Source of the DNA: Betaproteobacteria bacterium SG8_41
GTDB taxonomy: Bacteria; Pseudomonadota; Gammaproteobacteria; Burkholderiales; SG8-41
Direction: 5' to 3'
Length of the DNA: 64,000 nucleotides
Assembly: GCA_001303585.1 (NCBI GenBank)
Contig: LJTT01000004.1
Span: 54,440-118,439, forward strand
Shown: positions 47,083 to 56,829 of the stretch, one piece after another
How the letters are laid out: each line of letters starts with the position of its first letter
How positions within the stretch are numbered: position 1 is the stretch's first letter
Notes under the pieces: model-generated
Told to the model about the DNA's origin: nothing
Database searches by the model: none
What the model saw: the letters and a program-made list of their open reading frames with translations, nothing else
Translations under genes and position numbers: made by a program

Positions 47083-48600
47083 ATGTTTGAAGCTTTCTTG
47101 GCCGGTTTCAGTATCCTGTTCAATCCGGAAACGGTCTTCATGACCTTTCTGTTGATGGCCGCCGGTCTGTTCCTGGGCATGTTCGTGGGCGCGCTTCCCG
47201 GATTCACCACGCTCATGGCGCTGGCGATTTTGCTGCCCATCTCCTTCTTCATTCATCCCTTGCTCGGGATTCCGTTTTTGCTGGGGGTGTACAAGGGAGG
47301 GATCTACGGGGGCAGCATCCCGGCCATCCTGGTGTCCATGCCGGGAACGGGCGCGGCCGTCGCCACCACCTTCGACGGGCCGGCGCTCACCAAAAAGGGA
47401 CAAGCACGCAAAGCGCTGGAAATTGCGCTCTTTGCCTCGGTCACTGGCGATCTGACCAGCGATATCGTCACCATTGCCCTTATCGGTCCTATCGCAGCCG
47501 TCGCCCTCCTGATGGGGCCGCCGGAGCTGTGCGCCGTCCTGTTCATGTCGTTGATTGTGATTGCCGGCACATCGTCAGGGGTGTTCGTCAAAGGGCTGCT
47601 GATGCTGGCCGTGGGGCTCTTCCTGGGGATGATTGGCCAGGATCCCATCGGCGCTTTGTCGCGTTTCTCTTTCGGAATCGCCGAGATCGAGGCAGGCATT
47701 CCGCTTCTGCCCATGCTGATCGGATTGTTCGCGTTGCCGGAAATTTTTGTCAGCATCGAAAAGAAAGCGTCTCAGATCATCCAGGCAAAGGACCTCAAAG
47801 TGTCCGGCGCGCGTTTGACCTGGGCGGAGTTCAGGAGTTGCGGCCGCACCATCGCGCGGTCCACGGGTATCGGCACGCTGATCGGAGTGATTCCGGGGGT
47901 GGGCCAGGTCGTCGCTGCCTTCATGGGCTATGCCGCGGCCAAGAGCGCTTCCAAAACGCCGGAAAAGTTCGGGACCGGAGAACTGGAAGGCGTTGCAGCG
48001 GCGGAGGCTGCCAACAACGCGGTCAACGGCCCGACGCTGGTACCGCTTCTGACTCTCGGCATTCCGGGGGACAATCTGACGGTGATCCTGGTCGGGGCCT
48101 TCATCGCCCACGGTCTGCGCCCCGGTCCCCAATTGATGGAACAACAGGGCCCGCTTGTCTTCGCCATCCTGATCGCCATGGTGCTGGCCAACATCCTGTT
48201 CATCTTCATCGGTTATCTGTGCATACCGATGTTCGCCAAGGTGGTGACCGTCCGCAAATCGCTTCTTTTGCCGCTGACGTTGATTTTCGCCTTCGCGGGC
48301 ACGTGGGTATTCCGTTCCAACCCCTACGATCTTGCGATCCTGGTCATTTTCGGCGCTTTTGGATACATGGCCAGGAAGCTGCACTTCAATGTGACGCCGC
48401 TGGCCATGGGATTCATCCTGGGCCCGCCCATGGAATACGCTTTCGGGCAAACGGTAACTCTGGCCCAGGGAGCGATATTCAATTACATCGTCTTTGAACG
48501 CCCCATTGCGGCAGTGTTCGTGGCGGCGACACCCATCATTACTTACCTGATTTGGCGACGGAGTGTACGACTCCGGCAGCAGTTCGGAACGACGGATTAG
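47083..48600 (+). CDS. tctA: Tripartite tricarboxylate transporter permease (TctA), cassette 1
   Basis: Large channel subunit, 505 residues with 11-12 membrane segments. The two conserved TctA repeats are visible: GMFVGALPGFTTLMALAILLP at about 25-45 and GTLIGVIPGVGQVVAAFMGY near 265, plus ANNAVNGPTLVPLLTLGIPG. Downstream at 156 bases is its Bug receptor gene. Confidence 0.95.
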   Translation: MFEAFLAGFSILFNPETVFMTFLLMAAGLFLGMFVGALPGFTTLMALAILLPISFFIHPLLGIPFLLGVYKGGIYGGSIPAILVSMPGTGAAVATTFDGPALTKKGQARKALEIALFASVTGDLTSDIVTIALIGPIAAVALLMGPPELCAVLFMSLIVIAGTSSGVFVKGLLMLAVGLFLGMIGQDPIGALSRFSFGIAEIEAGIPLLPMLIGLFALPEIFVSIEKKASQIIQAKDLKVSGARLTWAEFRSCGRTIARSTGIGTLIGVIPGVGQVVAAFMGYAAAKSASKTPEKFGTGELEGVAAAEAANNAVNGPTLVPLLTLGIPGDNLTVILVGAFIAHGLRPGPQLMEQQGPLVFAILIAMVLANILFIFIGYLCIPMFAKVVTVRKSLLLPLTLIFAFAGTWVFRSNPYDLAILVIFGAFGYMARKLHFNVTPLAMGFILGPPMEYAFGQTVTLAQGAIFNYIVFERPIAAVFVAATPIITYLIWRRSVRLRQQFGTTD

Positions 48601-48756
48601 CGCATTACCCTGCTTAGCCCCCGTTTCGCCGCAAATAGGGTTGACGGAGGGTTCGAGGCTGATGTCTCATATAAGAGCAATTGATGGCAAAACGCCGCGC
48701 CTCGCGATCTCTTGCACGTCGCATTCAATCAAGTGCGGTAACAACAAGGAGGAATC

Positions 48757-49722
48757 ATGCGTTCCAGAAATCTTTTAACGTCATTGGTCGGCGCCGTTCT
48801 GGCGCTCGGCATCATGAGTACGCCGGACGCAAGGGCCCAATATCCGGAAAAGCCCATCACCATGATCATTCCGCTGGGTGCGGGGGGATCCCACGACCGT
48901 AACGCGCGCGTCTTTACCAGCGTCGTTCCCGATATTCTTGGCCAGCCGATCATCGTCAAGCTGATGCCCGGCGCATCAGGCCAGACGGGAACGGCCGCCG
49001 CAGCTACTGCCAAGGCGGACGGTTATACGCTGCTGTTCACGCACAACTATTTCGACCAGTTGCAAAAGCATGTGAAGAAATTGCCGTACGATACGGACAA
49101 AGCGTTCGTGACGGTCGGCTCGATCAACTCGGGCGAATTCTCCGTCATTGTTCGCGCCGACAGCCCGTTCAAGAAATGGCAGGATCTGGTCGACTACGCC
49201 AAGGCCAACCCCGGCAAGCTGAAGTTCGCGCATTCCGGCAATTGGGGCGCCACCCATTCTCCGGCGCTGCAGCTGTTCACCGAAGCCGGCATCGCCGACA
49301 AGGTGGTCATGGTGCCGTACAAGGGCGGCGGTCCTTCACTGCGCGGGTTTTTGGCCGGTGAAGCCGATTTCACGTTCCAGTTCATCTCCACGATCCTTGC
49401 CCAAGGCGACAAGGTCCGGGTGCTGATCAGCGCCGGCACGAAATCGGCGTTCCCGGGCGTGCCCACCTTCAAGGACCTGGGCTACAGCGCGGATATCGGC
49501 AAGATGTACCGCGTGATCATGGCGCCGCGCGACATTCCCGCCGATCGCCTGGCCAAACTTCAGGAAGCCTTAATCAAGCTGCAAGAGCATAAGACCTATC
49601 AGCGCCTGATCAAGGCCATCGGTGAGAAGCAGGAATACATCAACGGCCCGGAATATGAAAAAATGAGGCCCATGCAGAGCGCGGCTTACGAGAAAATGAT
49701 CGAGGGCTTGAAGAAGAAATAG
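48757..49722 (+). CDS. tctC: Bug-family solute-binding protein (TctC), cassette 1
   Basis: Periplasmic receptor. The 321-residue protein has a signal peptide (LLTSLVGAVLALGIMSTPDARA) and then the Bug opening YPEKPITMIIPLGAGGSHDRNAR, KLMPGASGQTGT, FTHNYFDQ and VPYKGGGPSLRGFLAGE. A strong ribosome site (AGGAGG) precedes the ATG. It is similar to the receptor of cassette 2, so the two transporters may have related substrates. Confidence 0.95.
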   Translation: MRSRNLLTSLVGAVLALGIMSTPDARAQYPEKPITMIIPLGAGGSHDRNARVFTSVVPDILGQPIIVKLMPGASGQTGTAAAATAKADGYTLLFTHNYFDQLQKHVKKLPYDTDKAFVTVGSINSGEFSVIVRADSPFKKWQDLVDYAKANPGKLKFAHSGNWGATHSPALQLFTEAGIADKVVMVPYKGGGPSLRGFLAGEADFTFQFISTILAQGDKVRVLISAGTKSAFPGVPTFKDLGYSADIGKMYRVIMAPRDIPADRLAKLQEALIKLQEHKTYQRLIKAIGEKQEYINGPEYEKMRPMQSAAYEKMIEGLKKK

Positions 49723-50144
49723 GGACCGCTTCGCTCAGCGCCTTGCGCCCCGGCAACAGCCAGAGCTTTACGCTCAGGGCCAAGGCGACGGTTGCGTAAA
49801 TCGCCAAATGTTCGCTCGACGCCCGGGTTATCAACCCGGGCGTTTTTGTTTCCGCGACGCCTGCTCCTCACACTGCTGTTTGGAACAGCGGTTCCTTGCG
49901 CGTCGCGGCTGGATCGCGCGGCTCAGCAGCATGCTCCAGCTCAAGATTGCAGTCCGCTTCAGGCCGCTCCTTCCAGAGGCGCTTTGCATCGGGGGAGTGT
50001 CAATCGTATGGCAGCCCGTTCGTATGTCAAGCTGCTTGCCTAATTCGTAATCGTCAAGCACACTCCGGGCGTCAAAACAGACGCCTTTCCCGAGGCCGGT
50101 TTTTTTCTCCGTTCAGCGAATCGCGAAGTAACGACAGAACGACA
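49723..50144. other. Spacer between TTT cassettes 1 and 2
   Basis: Holds the terminator of cassette 1 at 49816-49851 and otherwise no supported gene. The promoter for cassette 2 is expected in its right half. Confidence 0.45.
49816..49851 (+). terminator. Rho-independent terminator after cassette 1
   Basis: Perfect 11-bp stem ACGCCCGGGTT/AACCCGGGCGT with loop ATC, followed by TTTTTGTTT. All 36 bases are identical to the terminator after cassette 2 (53248-53283). Confidence 0.93.
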
Positions 50145-50598
50145 GTGGAAGAATCGCCCATCTCGCAAGAGGCCCCTGCAGCGGCGGGACTCGAGTTCGG
50201 CATCGCAATCCTGATCGGCCTCGGTGCCGGATACCTCGCCGTGGCAATGCCCACCCTTGAGGATCGTATCCGGCGGGCGCGCGTTTCAAATTTCGATATC
50301 GGCCAATCGATCGAGGCGCGTCTTGATCATGAGCGTGCTGGTCGTTGTCTACAGCCTGCTGCTCCCGTTTTTTGGCTACGGGGTCGCAACATTGCTGGCA
50401 ATAGCTGCGACAGCCTATTTTCTGGGAATGCGTTCCTGGTTTTCGTTGCTCGCATTCAGCGTCACGACACCGGTGGTAACCCGTTTCATATTTGAGCGCC
50501 TCCTGGCCATCTCGCTTCCTCTGTCCCGCTATGAACCTCTAGCCGAGCTCGAGCAGCAGCTGATGGGGTTTCTGGCCGGCATTTTCATCTGGAGGTGA
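50145..50598 (+). pseudogene. TctB-like small membrane subunit with a frame break, cassette 2
   Basis: The first part (from GTG 50145, EESPISQEAPAAAGLEFG, with membrane segment IAILIGLGAGYLAVAMP) is in one frame. The remaining membrane segments (MSVLVVVYSLLLPFFGYG onward, ending FLAGIFIWR at 50598) are in another. The frame must change between about 50290 and 50330. Together they match the TctB layout in length and place, 12 bases before tctA. The alternative is a short protein from ATG 50329. Decay or an assembly indel are both possible. Confidence 0.7.
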
Positions 50599-50610
50599 CG
50601 GGCTCACTTT

Positions 50611-52119
50611 ATGTTCGAGGCGTTTCTCCAGGGATTCTCGCTTCTTCTGAGGATCGATACCTACGTCTACATTGCAATCGGCCTAACGGTCGGGATGTTC
50701 GTGGGGGCCATGCCAGGCCTGACCACCACTCTTGCGGTGGCGGTGCTGCTGCCCATTTCATTCAAACTCGAGCCGATGGTGGGTATTCCCTTCCTCATTG
50801 GCCTCACCAAAGGCGGTATCTTTGGCGGCAGCATCTCCGCAATACTCGTCGGAATCCCTGGCACCGGAGCCTCGATTGCTACGACCTTCGACGGGCCGGC
50901 ACTCACCCGACAGGGCAAAGGCCGCAAGGCGCTCGAAATGGCCCTCGTGTCCTCGGTGACTGGCGACCTGATCTCTGACGTGATCACCCTGAGCCTGATC
51001 GGACCGATTGCGCTGCTGACGCTGCTCATCGGCCCGCCCGAGGTCTTTGCCATCATCATCTTTTCGCTGATACTGATTTCGAGCGTGTCGAGCGAATCCG
51101 GGATCAAGGGCGGCATTGCCGCGTTCCTCGGCCTTGGCCTCGGCTTCATCGGCACCGATGCGACGACCGGAGCGACACGGTTGACCTTTGGCCTCGAGGC
51201 GCTCAACGGGGGCATCCCGCTGATCCCGCTGATTATCGGCGTGTTTGCGGTCCCTGAAATTCTCGCCGCGGTCGAATCACGCGCGGCGCGATTCATTGAC
51301 GAGCACGTCGACATGAGCAAGGTGGGCGACCGCCTGCGGTGGCACGAGCTGCGCGGCTCGATCCGGACGATCCTTCGTTCGACGTTGATCGGAACCGGTA
51401 TCGGCGTCGTGCCGGGCGTTGGCCAGGTGGTTGCCGCATTCGTGGGGTACAGCGCAGCCAAGCGCGCTTCGAAGCACCCCGAGACTTTTGGCAAGGGCGA
51501 GCTCGACGGCATCGCCGGCCCCGAGGCGGCCAACAACGCAGTCAACGGGCCCACGCTCGTGCCGATGCTGACACTCGGCATTCCGGGCGACAACATAACG
51601 GCCATTCTCCTTGGAGCGTTCGTCGCACACGGAATGCGTCCGGGACCGCAGATATTCCAGGAGCAGGGCCCGTTGATGTACGCCCTGCTCCTGAGCTTCG
51701 TTATCGCTAACGTCATCTTCCTGATTCTGGGCTATTTCCTGATCAAGCCATTTGCGCAGGCGATGCAGATGAAAAAGGCCTACCTGTTGCCATTGATCCT
51801 GGCACTGGCATTCGTGGGCGCGCTCTCCACTGGAGACACCTCGGACATCGGCATCATGGTCGTCGTCGGACTCTGCTCTTATGTCCTGCGCAAGGCCGGC
51901 TTCGATCTCGCCCCGCTTATCATCGCCTTTGTCCTCGCGGAGCCTATCGAGTACACGCTGAGCCAGTCATTGCTTTATGCGCACGGGTCGCCCTTCCATT
52001 ACCTGTTCGTCGGGCGCCCGATCGCCTCGTTTTTCCTGGTCGCCGGGCTGATCTGGATTACCTGGATGACGGTACGCACTATAATCCGACGGCGCAGAAG
52101 CAAAGGCGCTTCTGCCTGA
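50611..52119 (+). CDS. tctA: Tripartite tricarboxylate transporter permease (TctA), cassette 2
   Basis: 502-residue multi-membrane permease with the TctA repeats GMFVGAMPGLTTTLAVAVLLP and GTGIGVVPGVGQVVAAFVGY, and NNAVNGPTLVPMLTLGIPG. Clearly paralogous to the cassette 1 permease. Followed by its Bug receptor 132 bases downstream. Confidence 0.95.
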   Translation: MFEAFLQGFSLLLRIDTYVYIAIGLTVGMFVGAMPGLTTTLAVAVLLPISFKLEPMVGIPFLIGLTKGGIFGGSISAILVGIPGTGASIATTFDGPALTRQGKGRKALEMALVSSVTGDLISDVITLSLIGPIALLTLLIGPPEVFAIIIFSLILISSVSSESGIKGGIAAFLGLGLGFIGTDATTGATRLTFGLEALNGGIPLIPLIIGVFAVPEILAAVESRAARFIDEHVDMSKVGDRLRWHELRGSIRTILRSTLIGTGIGVVPGVGQVVAAFVGYSAAKRASKHPETFGKGELDGIAGPEAANNAVNGPTLVPMLTLGIPGDNITAILLGAFVAHGMRPGPQIFQEQGPLMYALLLSFVIANVIFLILGYFLIKPFAQAMQMKKAYLLPLILALAFVGALSTGDTSDIGIMVVVGLCSYVLRKAGFDLAPLIIAFVLAEPIEYTLSQSLLYAHGSPFHYLFVGRPIASFFLVAGLIWITWMTVRTIIRRRRSKGASA

Positions 52120-52251
52120 AAAAAGGGGGGCGGCACCCGCAGTAGGGCAAAGACCGTTTTAGAAAAGTAGGCGGAATTCGTGTTGCGTTCTATTGGTATA
52201 AATCCAATCAATTTTCAGGGCACTTTGTTTTTGACATCAGGGAGACAAGAA

Positions 52252-53229
52252 ATGAAAACGTCCGTATTGAGAATTGCCGCAGCGGCACCACTGCTGCTTT
52301 TGATGGTATCCGGCTCGCTGTACGCAGCATCGTACCCGGACCGCCCGATTACTCTCGTCATTCCCTTGAGCCCGGGCGGCAGTCATGACCTGCACGCGCG
52401 GGGAATCACGCCCGAGCTGAGCAAGCTTCTGGGCCAACCGGTCGTGGTGAAGTTTCTGCCCGGCGGTGCGGGGATGAAAGGAACTGGTTTTGCCGCCGAG
52501 GCCAAGCCCGATGGCTATACGATTCTCTTCACCCACAACTACTTCGACCAGATGGTGCCGCAAACGCAAAAAGTGCCCTTCGATGCCTTGAAGAGTTTCA
52601 ACACGTTGGCCAGGATCAACTACTCACAGCCCATGTTCATGACGCGTCCGGGCACGCCATTCAAGGACTTGAAAGGAGTCGTTGCGCACGCCAAGGCCAA
52701 TCCCGGCAAAGTGACTTTCGGCCATAGCGGTGTCTGGGGAGTCATGCATACGCCGATGCTGCAATTCATCAAGGCGGCAAACATCAAGGTCAACTTCATC
52801 CCCCACAAGGGTGGCGGGCCGGTGTTACGGGCACTTCTCGCAAGCCAGGATGACGTAGGCGGCGTGTTCGCAACCCAGGCGCGGCCCCATTTCAAGGCCG
52901 GCAAGGTGATCCCCCTCGTCGTGGTCGGTGAGAAGCGCATCGAGGGCGATCCGGATTTCGGAGGCGTGCCGTCGATGACCGAACTCGGTTATCCGACCGT
53001 AACGTCCACGATGGATCGCATCTTCATGGCCCCTGCAGGAATGGCCCCCGATCGCCTGAACAAGCTCCGCGCTGCTTTCGACGGACTCGTAAAGCAACAG
53101 GCGGTTAAGGATTACATCAAGAACCTTGGCGACGAGATCAAGTACATGAACGGCGCGGACTATGACGCGCTGCGTCCGGCAAAATACGAGACATTTACCG
53201 TGCTCATCAAGGAAATGACCGCCAAGTAG
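52252..53229 (+). CDS. tctC: Bug-family solute-binding protein (TctC), cassette 2
   Basis: 325-residue periplasmic receptor with signal peptide (APLLLLMVSGSLYAA) and YPDRPITLVIPLSPGGSHDLHAR, KFLPGGAGMKGT, FTHNYFDQMV, PHKGGGPVLRALLA. Start ATG 52252 lies behind GGGAGA; the upstream open frame has no such site. It shares FTHNYFDQ and most of its layout with the cassette 1 receptor. Confidence 0.95.
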   Translation: MKTSVLRIAAAAPLLLLMVSGSLYAASYPDRPITLVIPLSPGGSHDLHARGITPELSKLLGQPVVVKFLPGGAGMKGTGFAAEAKPDGYTILFTHNYFDQMVPQTQKVPFDALKSFNTLARINYSQPMFMTRPGTPFKDLKGVVAHAKANPGKVTFGHSGVWGVMHTPMLQFIKAANIKVNFIPHKGGGPVLRALLASQDDVGGVFATQARPHFKAGKVIPLVVVGEKRIEGDPDFGGVPSMTELGYPTVTSTMDRIFMAPAGMAPDRLNKLRAAFDGLVKQQAVKDYIKNLGDEIKYMNGADYDALRPAKYETFTVLIKEMTAK

Positions 53230-53247
53230 ACCGTCAAGCGCTCGTTT

Positions 53248-53283
53248 TCGACGCCCGGGTTATCAACCCGGGCGTTTTTGTTT
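53248..53283 (+). terminator. Rho-independent terminator after cassette 2
   Basis: Same 36 bases as the cassette 1 terminator: 11-bp stem, ATC loop and T-rich tail, here 19 bases after the tctC stop. Confidence 0.93.
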
Positions 53284-53342
53284 TAGGAATCCCTGGCTTC
53301 CTATCACAGGGAAACCGTCGGGCCGAACCGAAGTCAGGTGCA

Positions 53343-55415
53343 TCAGGCTGCTTCTATGAACAGCCGCTCCTTCAGGTTCTTCAGCCGGTCGCGCAGCTCG
53401 GCCGCCCGCTCAAACTCAAGATTGCGGGCCGCCTCGAGCATCTCCTTCTCCAGGCGTTTCAGTTCACGGGTGAGGTCCTTCTCGCTCATCGCCTCGTAGC
53501 GCGCCTGGTTCTGGGCCGCCTTGAGCTGGTTGCGCGCCGCCTCGTGATCGTAGACGCCCTCGATGATGTCCTTCACCCGCTTGGAAACGCCCATCGGCGT
53601 GATGCCGTGCGCCGCGTTGTAGGTGGTCTGCTTCCGGCGGCGGCGGTCGGTCTCGTCGATCGCCCGCCGCATGGATTCGGTCATCACGTCCGCGTAAAGG
53701 ATCGCCGTGCCATTGATATGGCGCGCTGCGCGCCCGATGGTCTGGATCAGCGATCGCTCGGAGCGCAGAAAACCTTCCTTGTCCGCATCCAGGATCGCCA
53801 CCAGCGACACTTCCGGAATGTCGAGTCCCTCTCGCAGCAGATTGATCCCGACCAAGACGTCGAACTGGCCGAGGCGCAGGTCGCGGATGATCTCGACGCG
53901 CTCCACCGTGTCGATGTCGGAATGCAGGTAGCGCACCTTGATCCCGTGCTCGGCAAGATACTCCGTAAGGTCCTCCGCCATGCGCTTCGTAAGCGTGGTC
54001 ACCAGGACCCGCTCCTGTTTCTTCACCCGCTCGTTAAGCTCCGACAGAAGATCGTCCACCTGGGTCGCGGCGGGACGCACCTCTAGCCGCGGATCGACGA
54101 GTCCGGTTGGCCGCACCACCTGCTCGACCACCTGCGCCTGGTGCGTTGCCTCGTAGTTCGCGGGCGTGGCCGACACAAAGACGGAGCGTCGCATCACGCT
54201 CTCAAACTCGTCGAACCGCAACGGGCGGTTGTCGAGCGCGGAAGGCAGGCGGAATCCATATTCGACAAGATTTTCCTTGCGCGAGCGGTCGCCGCGGTAC
54301 ATGCCGCCCAGTTGAGGGATGGTAACGTGGCTCTCATCGATGATCATGAGCGCATCCGGAGGGAGGTAATCGATGAGCGTTGGTGGCGGCTCCCCCGGTG
54401 CGCGCCCCGACAGGTGCCGCGAATAGTTTTCGATGCCCTTGCAAAATCCCAACTCGGCCAGCATCTCGAGGTCGAAGCGCGTGCGCTGCTCAATGCGCTG
54501 AGCCTCCACCAGCTTGCCCTCCTTCTGAAACCACTCGATCCTTTCCCGGAGCTCCTCCTTGATCGCCTCGATCGCGCGCAACGTCGAGGCCCGCGGCATC
54601 ACATAATGGCTCGAGGGATACACGGTGTATCGCGGAATGCGCTGCAGGAGGTGTCCGGTCAGCGGATCGAACAGATGGATCGACTCCACCTCATCGTCGA
54701 AGAGCGTCACCCGCACGGCATTTTCCGAGTTCTCAGCCGGGAAGATGTCGATCACGTCGCCGCGAACACGGAACACCCCACGCCGAAACTCGAATTCGTT
54801 GCGCTCGTACTGCATCTCTGCGAGCCGCTTGAGGGCCTCGCGCTGCGCGAGCTTCTCGTTCTCCCGCAGGTGCAGGATCATGCTGTGATAGTCAACCGGG
54901 TCGCCGATGCCGTAGATGGCCGAGACCGTGCACACGATCACGGCGTCGCGCCGCTCGAGCAGCGACTTCGTGGCCGAGAGCCGCATCTGCTCGATGTGCT
55001 CGTTGATGCTGGAGTCTTTCTCGATGTAGAGATCCCGCGACGGAACGTATGCCTCGGGCTGATAGTAGTCGTAATAGGATACGAAATACTCGACGGCATT
55101 CTCGGGAAAAAACTCCCGCATCTCGGAATAGAGCTGCGCCGCGAGTGTCTTGTTGGGCGCCATGATCAGCGCCGGGCACCCGAGCCGCGCGATCACATGC
55201 GCCATGGTGTAGGTCTTGCCCGAGCCGGTCACGCCAAGCAGCGTCTGGAATGCCAGTCCATCGCGCACGCCGGCGACGAGCTTTTCAATCGCCTCGGGCT
55301 GATCGCCCGCGGGCTCGAACGTCTGGTGCAGCCGGTAGGGGCTGTCCGGAAACGTGAGCGGGACGGGGGACGGGCGCGTTACACGTGCAGTATCGGTCGA
55401 CGAGCTTTTGGCCAT
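53343..55415 (-). CDS. uvrB: UvrABC system protein B
   Basis: DNA-damage verification helicase of excision repair. The 690-residue protein has Walker [11 protein letters not shown], the beta-hairpin region [21 protein letters not shown], Walker B/helicase motifs ([15 protein letters not shown]), QTIGRAARH, and the C-terminal UVR domain ([27 protein letters not shown]). The frame is open upstream but [12 protein letters not shown] at 55415 is the sensible start. Divergent from the aminotransferase gene, as in other betaproteobacteria. Confidence 0.97.
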   Translation of the reverse strand: MAKSSSTDTARVTRPSPVPLTFPDSPYRLHQTFEPAGDQPEAIEKLVAGVRDGLAFQTLLGVTGSGKTYTMAHVIARLGCPALIMAPNKTLAAQLYSEMREFFPENAVEYFVSYYDYYQPEAYVPSRDLYIEKDSSINEHIEQMRLSATKSLLERRDAVIVCTVSAIYGIGDPVDYHSMILHLRENEKLAQREALKRLAEMQYERNEFEFRRGVFRVRGDVIDIFPAENSENAVRVTLFDDEVESIHLFDPLTGHLLQRIPRYTVYPSSHYVMPRASTLRAIEAIKEELRERIEWFQKEGKLVEAQRIEQRTRFDLEMLAELGFCKGIENYSRHLSGRAPGEPPPTLIDYLPPDALMIIDESHVTIPQLGGMYRGDRSRKENLVEYGFRLPSALDNRPLRFDEFESVMRRSVFVSATPANYEATHQAQVVEQVVRPTGLVDPRLEVRPAATQVDDLLSELNERVKKQERVLVTTLTKRMAEDLTEYLAEHGIKVRYLHSDIDTVERVEIIRDLRLGQFDVLVGINLLREGLDIPEVSLVAILDADKEGFLRSERSLIQTIGRAARHINGTAILYADVMTESMRRAIDETDRRRRKQTTYNAAHGITPMGVSKRVKDIIEGVYDHEAARNQLKAAQNQARYEAMSEKDLTRELKRLEKEMLEAARNLEFERAAELRDRLKNLKERLFIEAA

Positions 55416-55596
55416 GCAGTGGTCGCTTGGGCTAAACGGTTGATTTTCCCACATCGATGGATTTCGACGCCACTCTGTACGGTCCGGGCCTGACTTCCGC
55501 TCGCTTCCGCCGCACTTGAGCGGGTAAAATCCACGATTGAGATTCAATCCACTCCTCTCCTGGACCCCTACTCCGCTGCATGAGGCCTCCTCAACC

Positions 55597-56802
55597 ATGA
55601 GCTCCAGCATCCTCTCTGGCGTCGCCATGGCGCCGCGTGACCCGATTCTCGGCGTCACCGAAGCCTTCAACGCTGATACCCACCCGAACAAGGTCAATTT
55701 GGGGGTTGGCATCTACTACGACGACGGCGGCAAAGTCCCCGTGCTGCAATGCGTGCGCCGCGCGGAGCAGAAGCTCGCTGAAACCCCTCTTCCGCGCAGT
55801 TACCTTCCCATCGACGGTTTGCAGACCTACGACCGGGTGGTGCAGGAGCTGCTTTTTGGCGCGGGCAGCGACGTGTTGAAGGAAAAACGCGTCGTCACGG
55901 CGCAAACGCTGGGCGGCACCGGGGGGCTCAAGGTCGGCGCCGATTTTCTGCGGCGGTTGAATCCGGAGGCGCAGGTTTGGATCAGCGACCCGAGCTGGGA
56001 GAATCATCAGGCGCTATTCGAATACGCCGGGTTCAAGGTCAACAGCTATCCCTACTACGACGCCGGCACGCATGGGGTCCGATTCGAAGCGATGATCGAC
56101 ACGCTGCAGAAACTCCCGGCCGGGTCGATCGCGGTTCTGCACGCCTGTTGCCACAACCCGACCGGTGTTGATCTCACGCCGGAACAGTGGGAGAAGGTCA
56201 TCGGCGCCGTGAATGCCCGGGGCGTCGTGCCGTTTATTGACATCGCCTACCAGGGCTTTGCCGACGGCCTCGACCCTGATGCGCATGTGGTGCGACGCTT
56301 CGCGCAGACGTGCCCGACATTTTTCGTTTCGAATTCTTTCTCGAAGTCGCTGTCCCTCTACGGCGAACGCGTTGGGGCGCTCAGCATCGTGACCGGGAGC
56401 GCCGAGGAAGCGGGCCGGGTGCTGAGCCAGCTCAAGCGCGTGATCCGCACGAATTACTCGAACCCCCCGACCCATGGCGGAAAAGCCACGGAACTCGTGC
56501 TGACGACGCCCGAGCTGCGCGCTCTATGGGAAAAAGAGCTCGGTGAAATGCGCGATCGCATCAAGGCTGTGCGCGGCGAGCTGGTGGCAAAGATCCGGGC
56601 CATCCGCTCGGACCACGATTTCAGCTTCGTCATTCGCCAGCGCGGCTTGTTTTCCTACTCGGGCCTGTCCAAGGCGCAAGTTCAGCGGCTGCGCGAAGAG
56701 TACTCCCTCTATGCCATCGATAGCGGGCGTATCTGCGTTGCCGCGATCAACTCGCGCAACATCGACTACGTCGCGCAGGCAATCGCGAGCGTGCTGGTCT
56801 AA
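55597..56802 (+). CDS. tyrB: Aromatic/aspartate aminotransferase (TyrB/AspC class Ib)
   Basis: PLP transaminase of aromatic amino acids and/or aspartate. The 401-residue protein has [31 protein letters not shown], the [11 protein letters not shown] strand and PLP lysine in [19 protein letters not shown], and [12 protein letters not shown]. Start taken at [19 protein letters not shown]; the 60 upstream bases are open but unconserved. Which substrate it prefers cannot be read from the sequence. Confidence 0.93.
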   Translation: MSSSILSGVAMAPRDPILGVTEAFNADTHPNKVNLGVGIYYDDGGKVPVLQCVRRAEQKLAETPLPRSYLPIDGLQTYDRVVQELLFGAGSDVLKEKRVVTAQTLGGTGGLKVGADFLRRLNPEAQVWISDPSWENHQALFEYAGFKVNSYPYYDAGTHGVRFEAMIDTLQKLPAGSIAVLHACCHNPTGVDLTPEQWEKVIGAVNARGVVPFIDIAYQGFADGLDPDAHVVRRFAQTCPTFFVSNSFSKSLSLYGERVGALSIVTGSAEEAGRVLSQLKRVIRTNYSNPPTHGGKATELVLTTPELRALWEKELGEMRDRIKAVRGELVAKIRAIRSDHDFSFVIRQRGLFSYSGLSKAQVQRLREEYSLYAIDSGRICVAAINSRNIDYVAQAIASVLV

Positions 56803-56829
56803 TGGCTTTGACCAGTGCCCCGTGACCGG

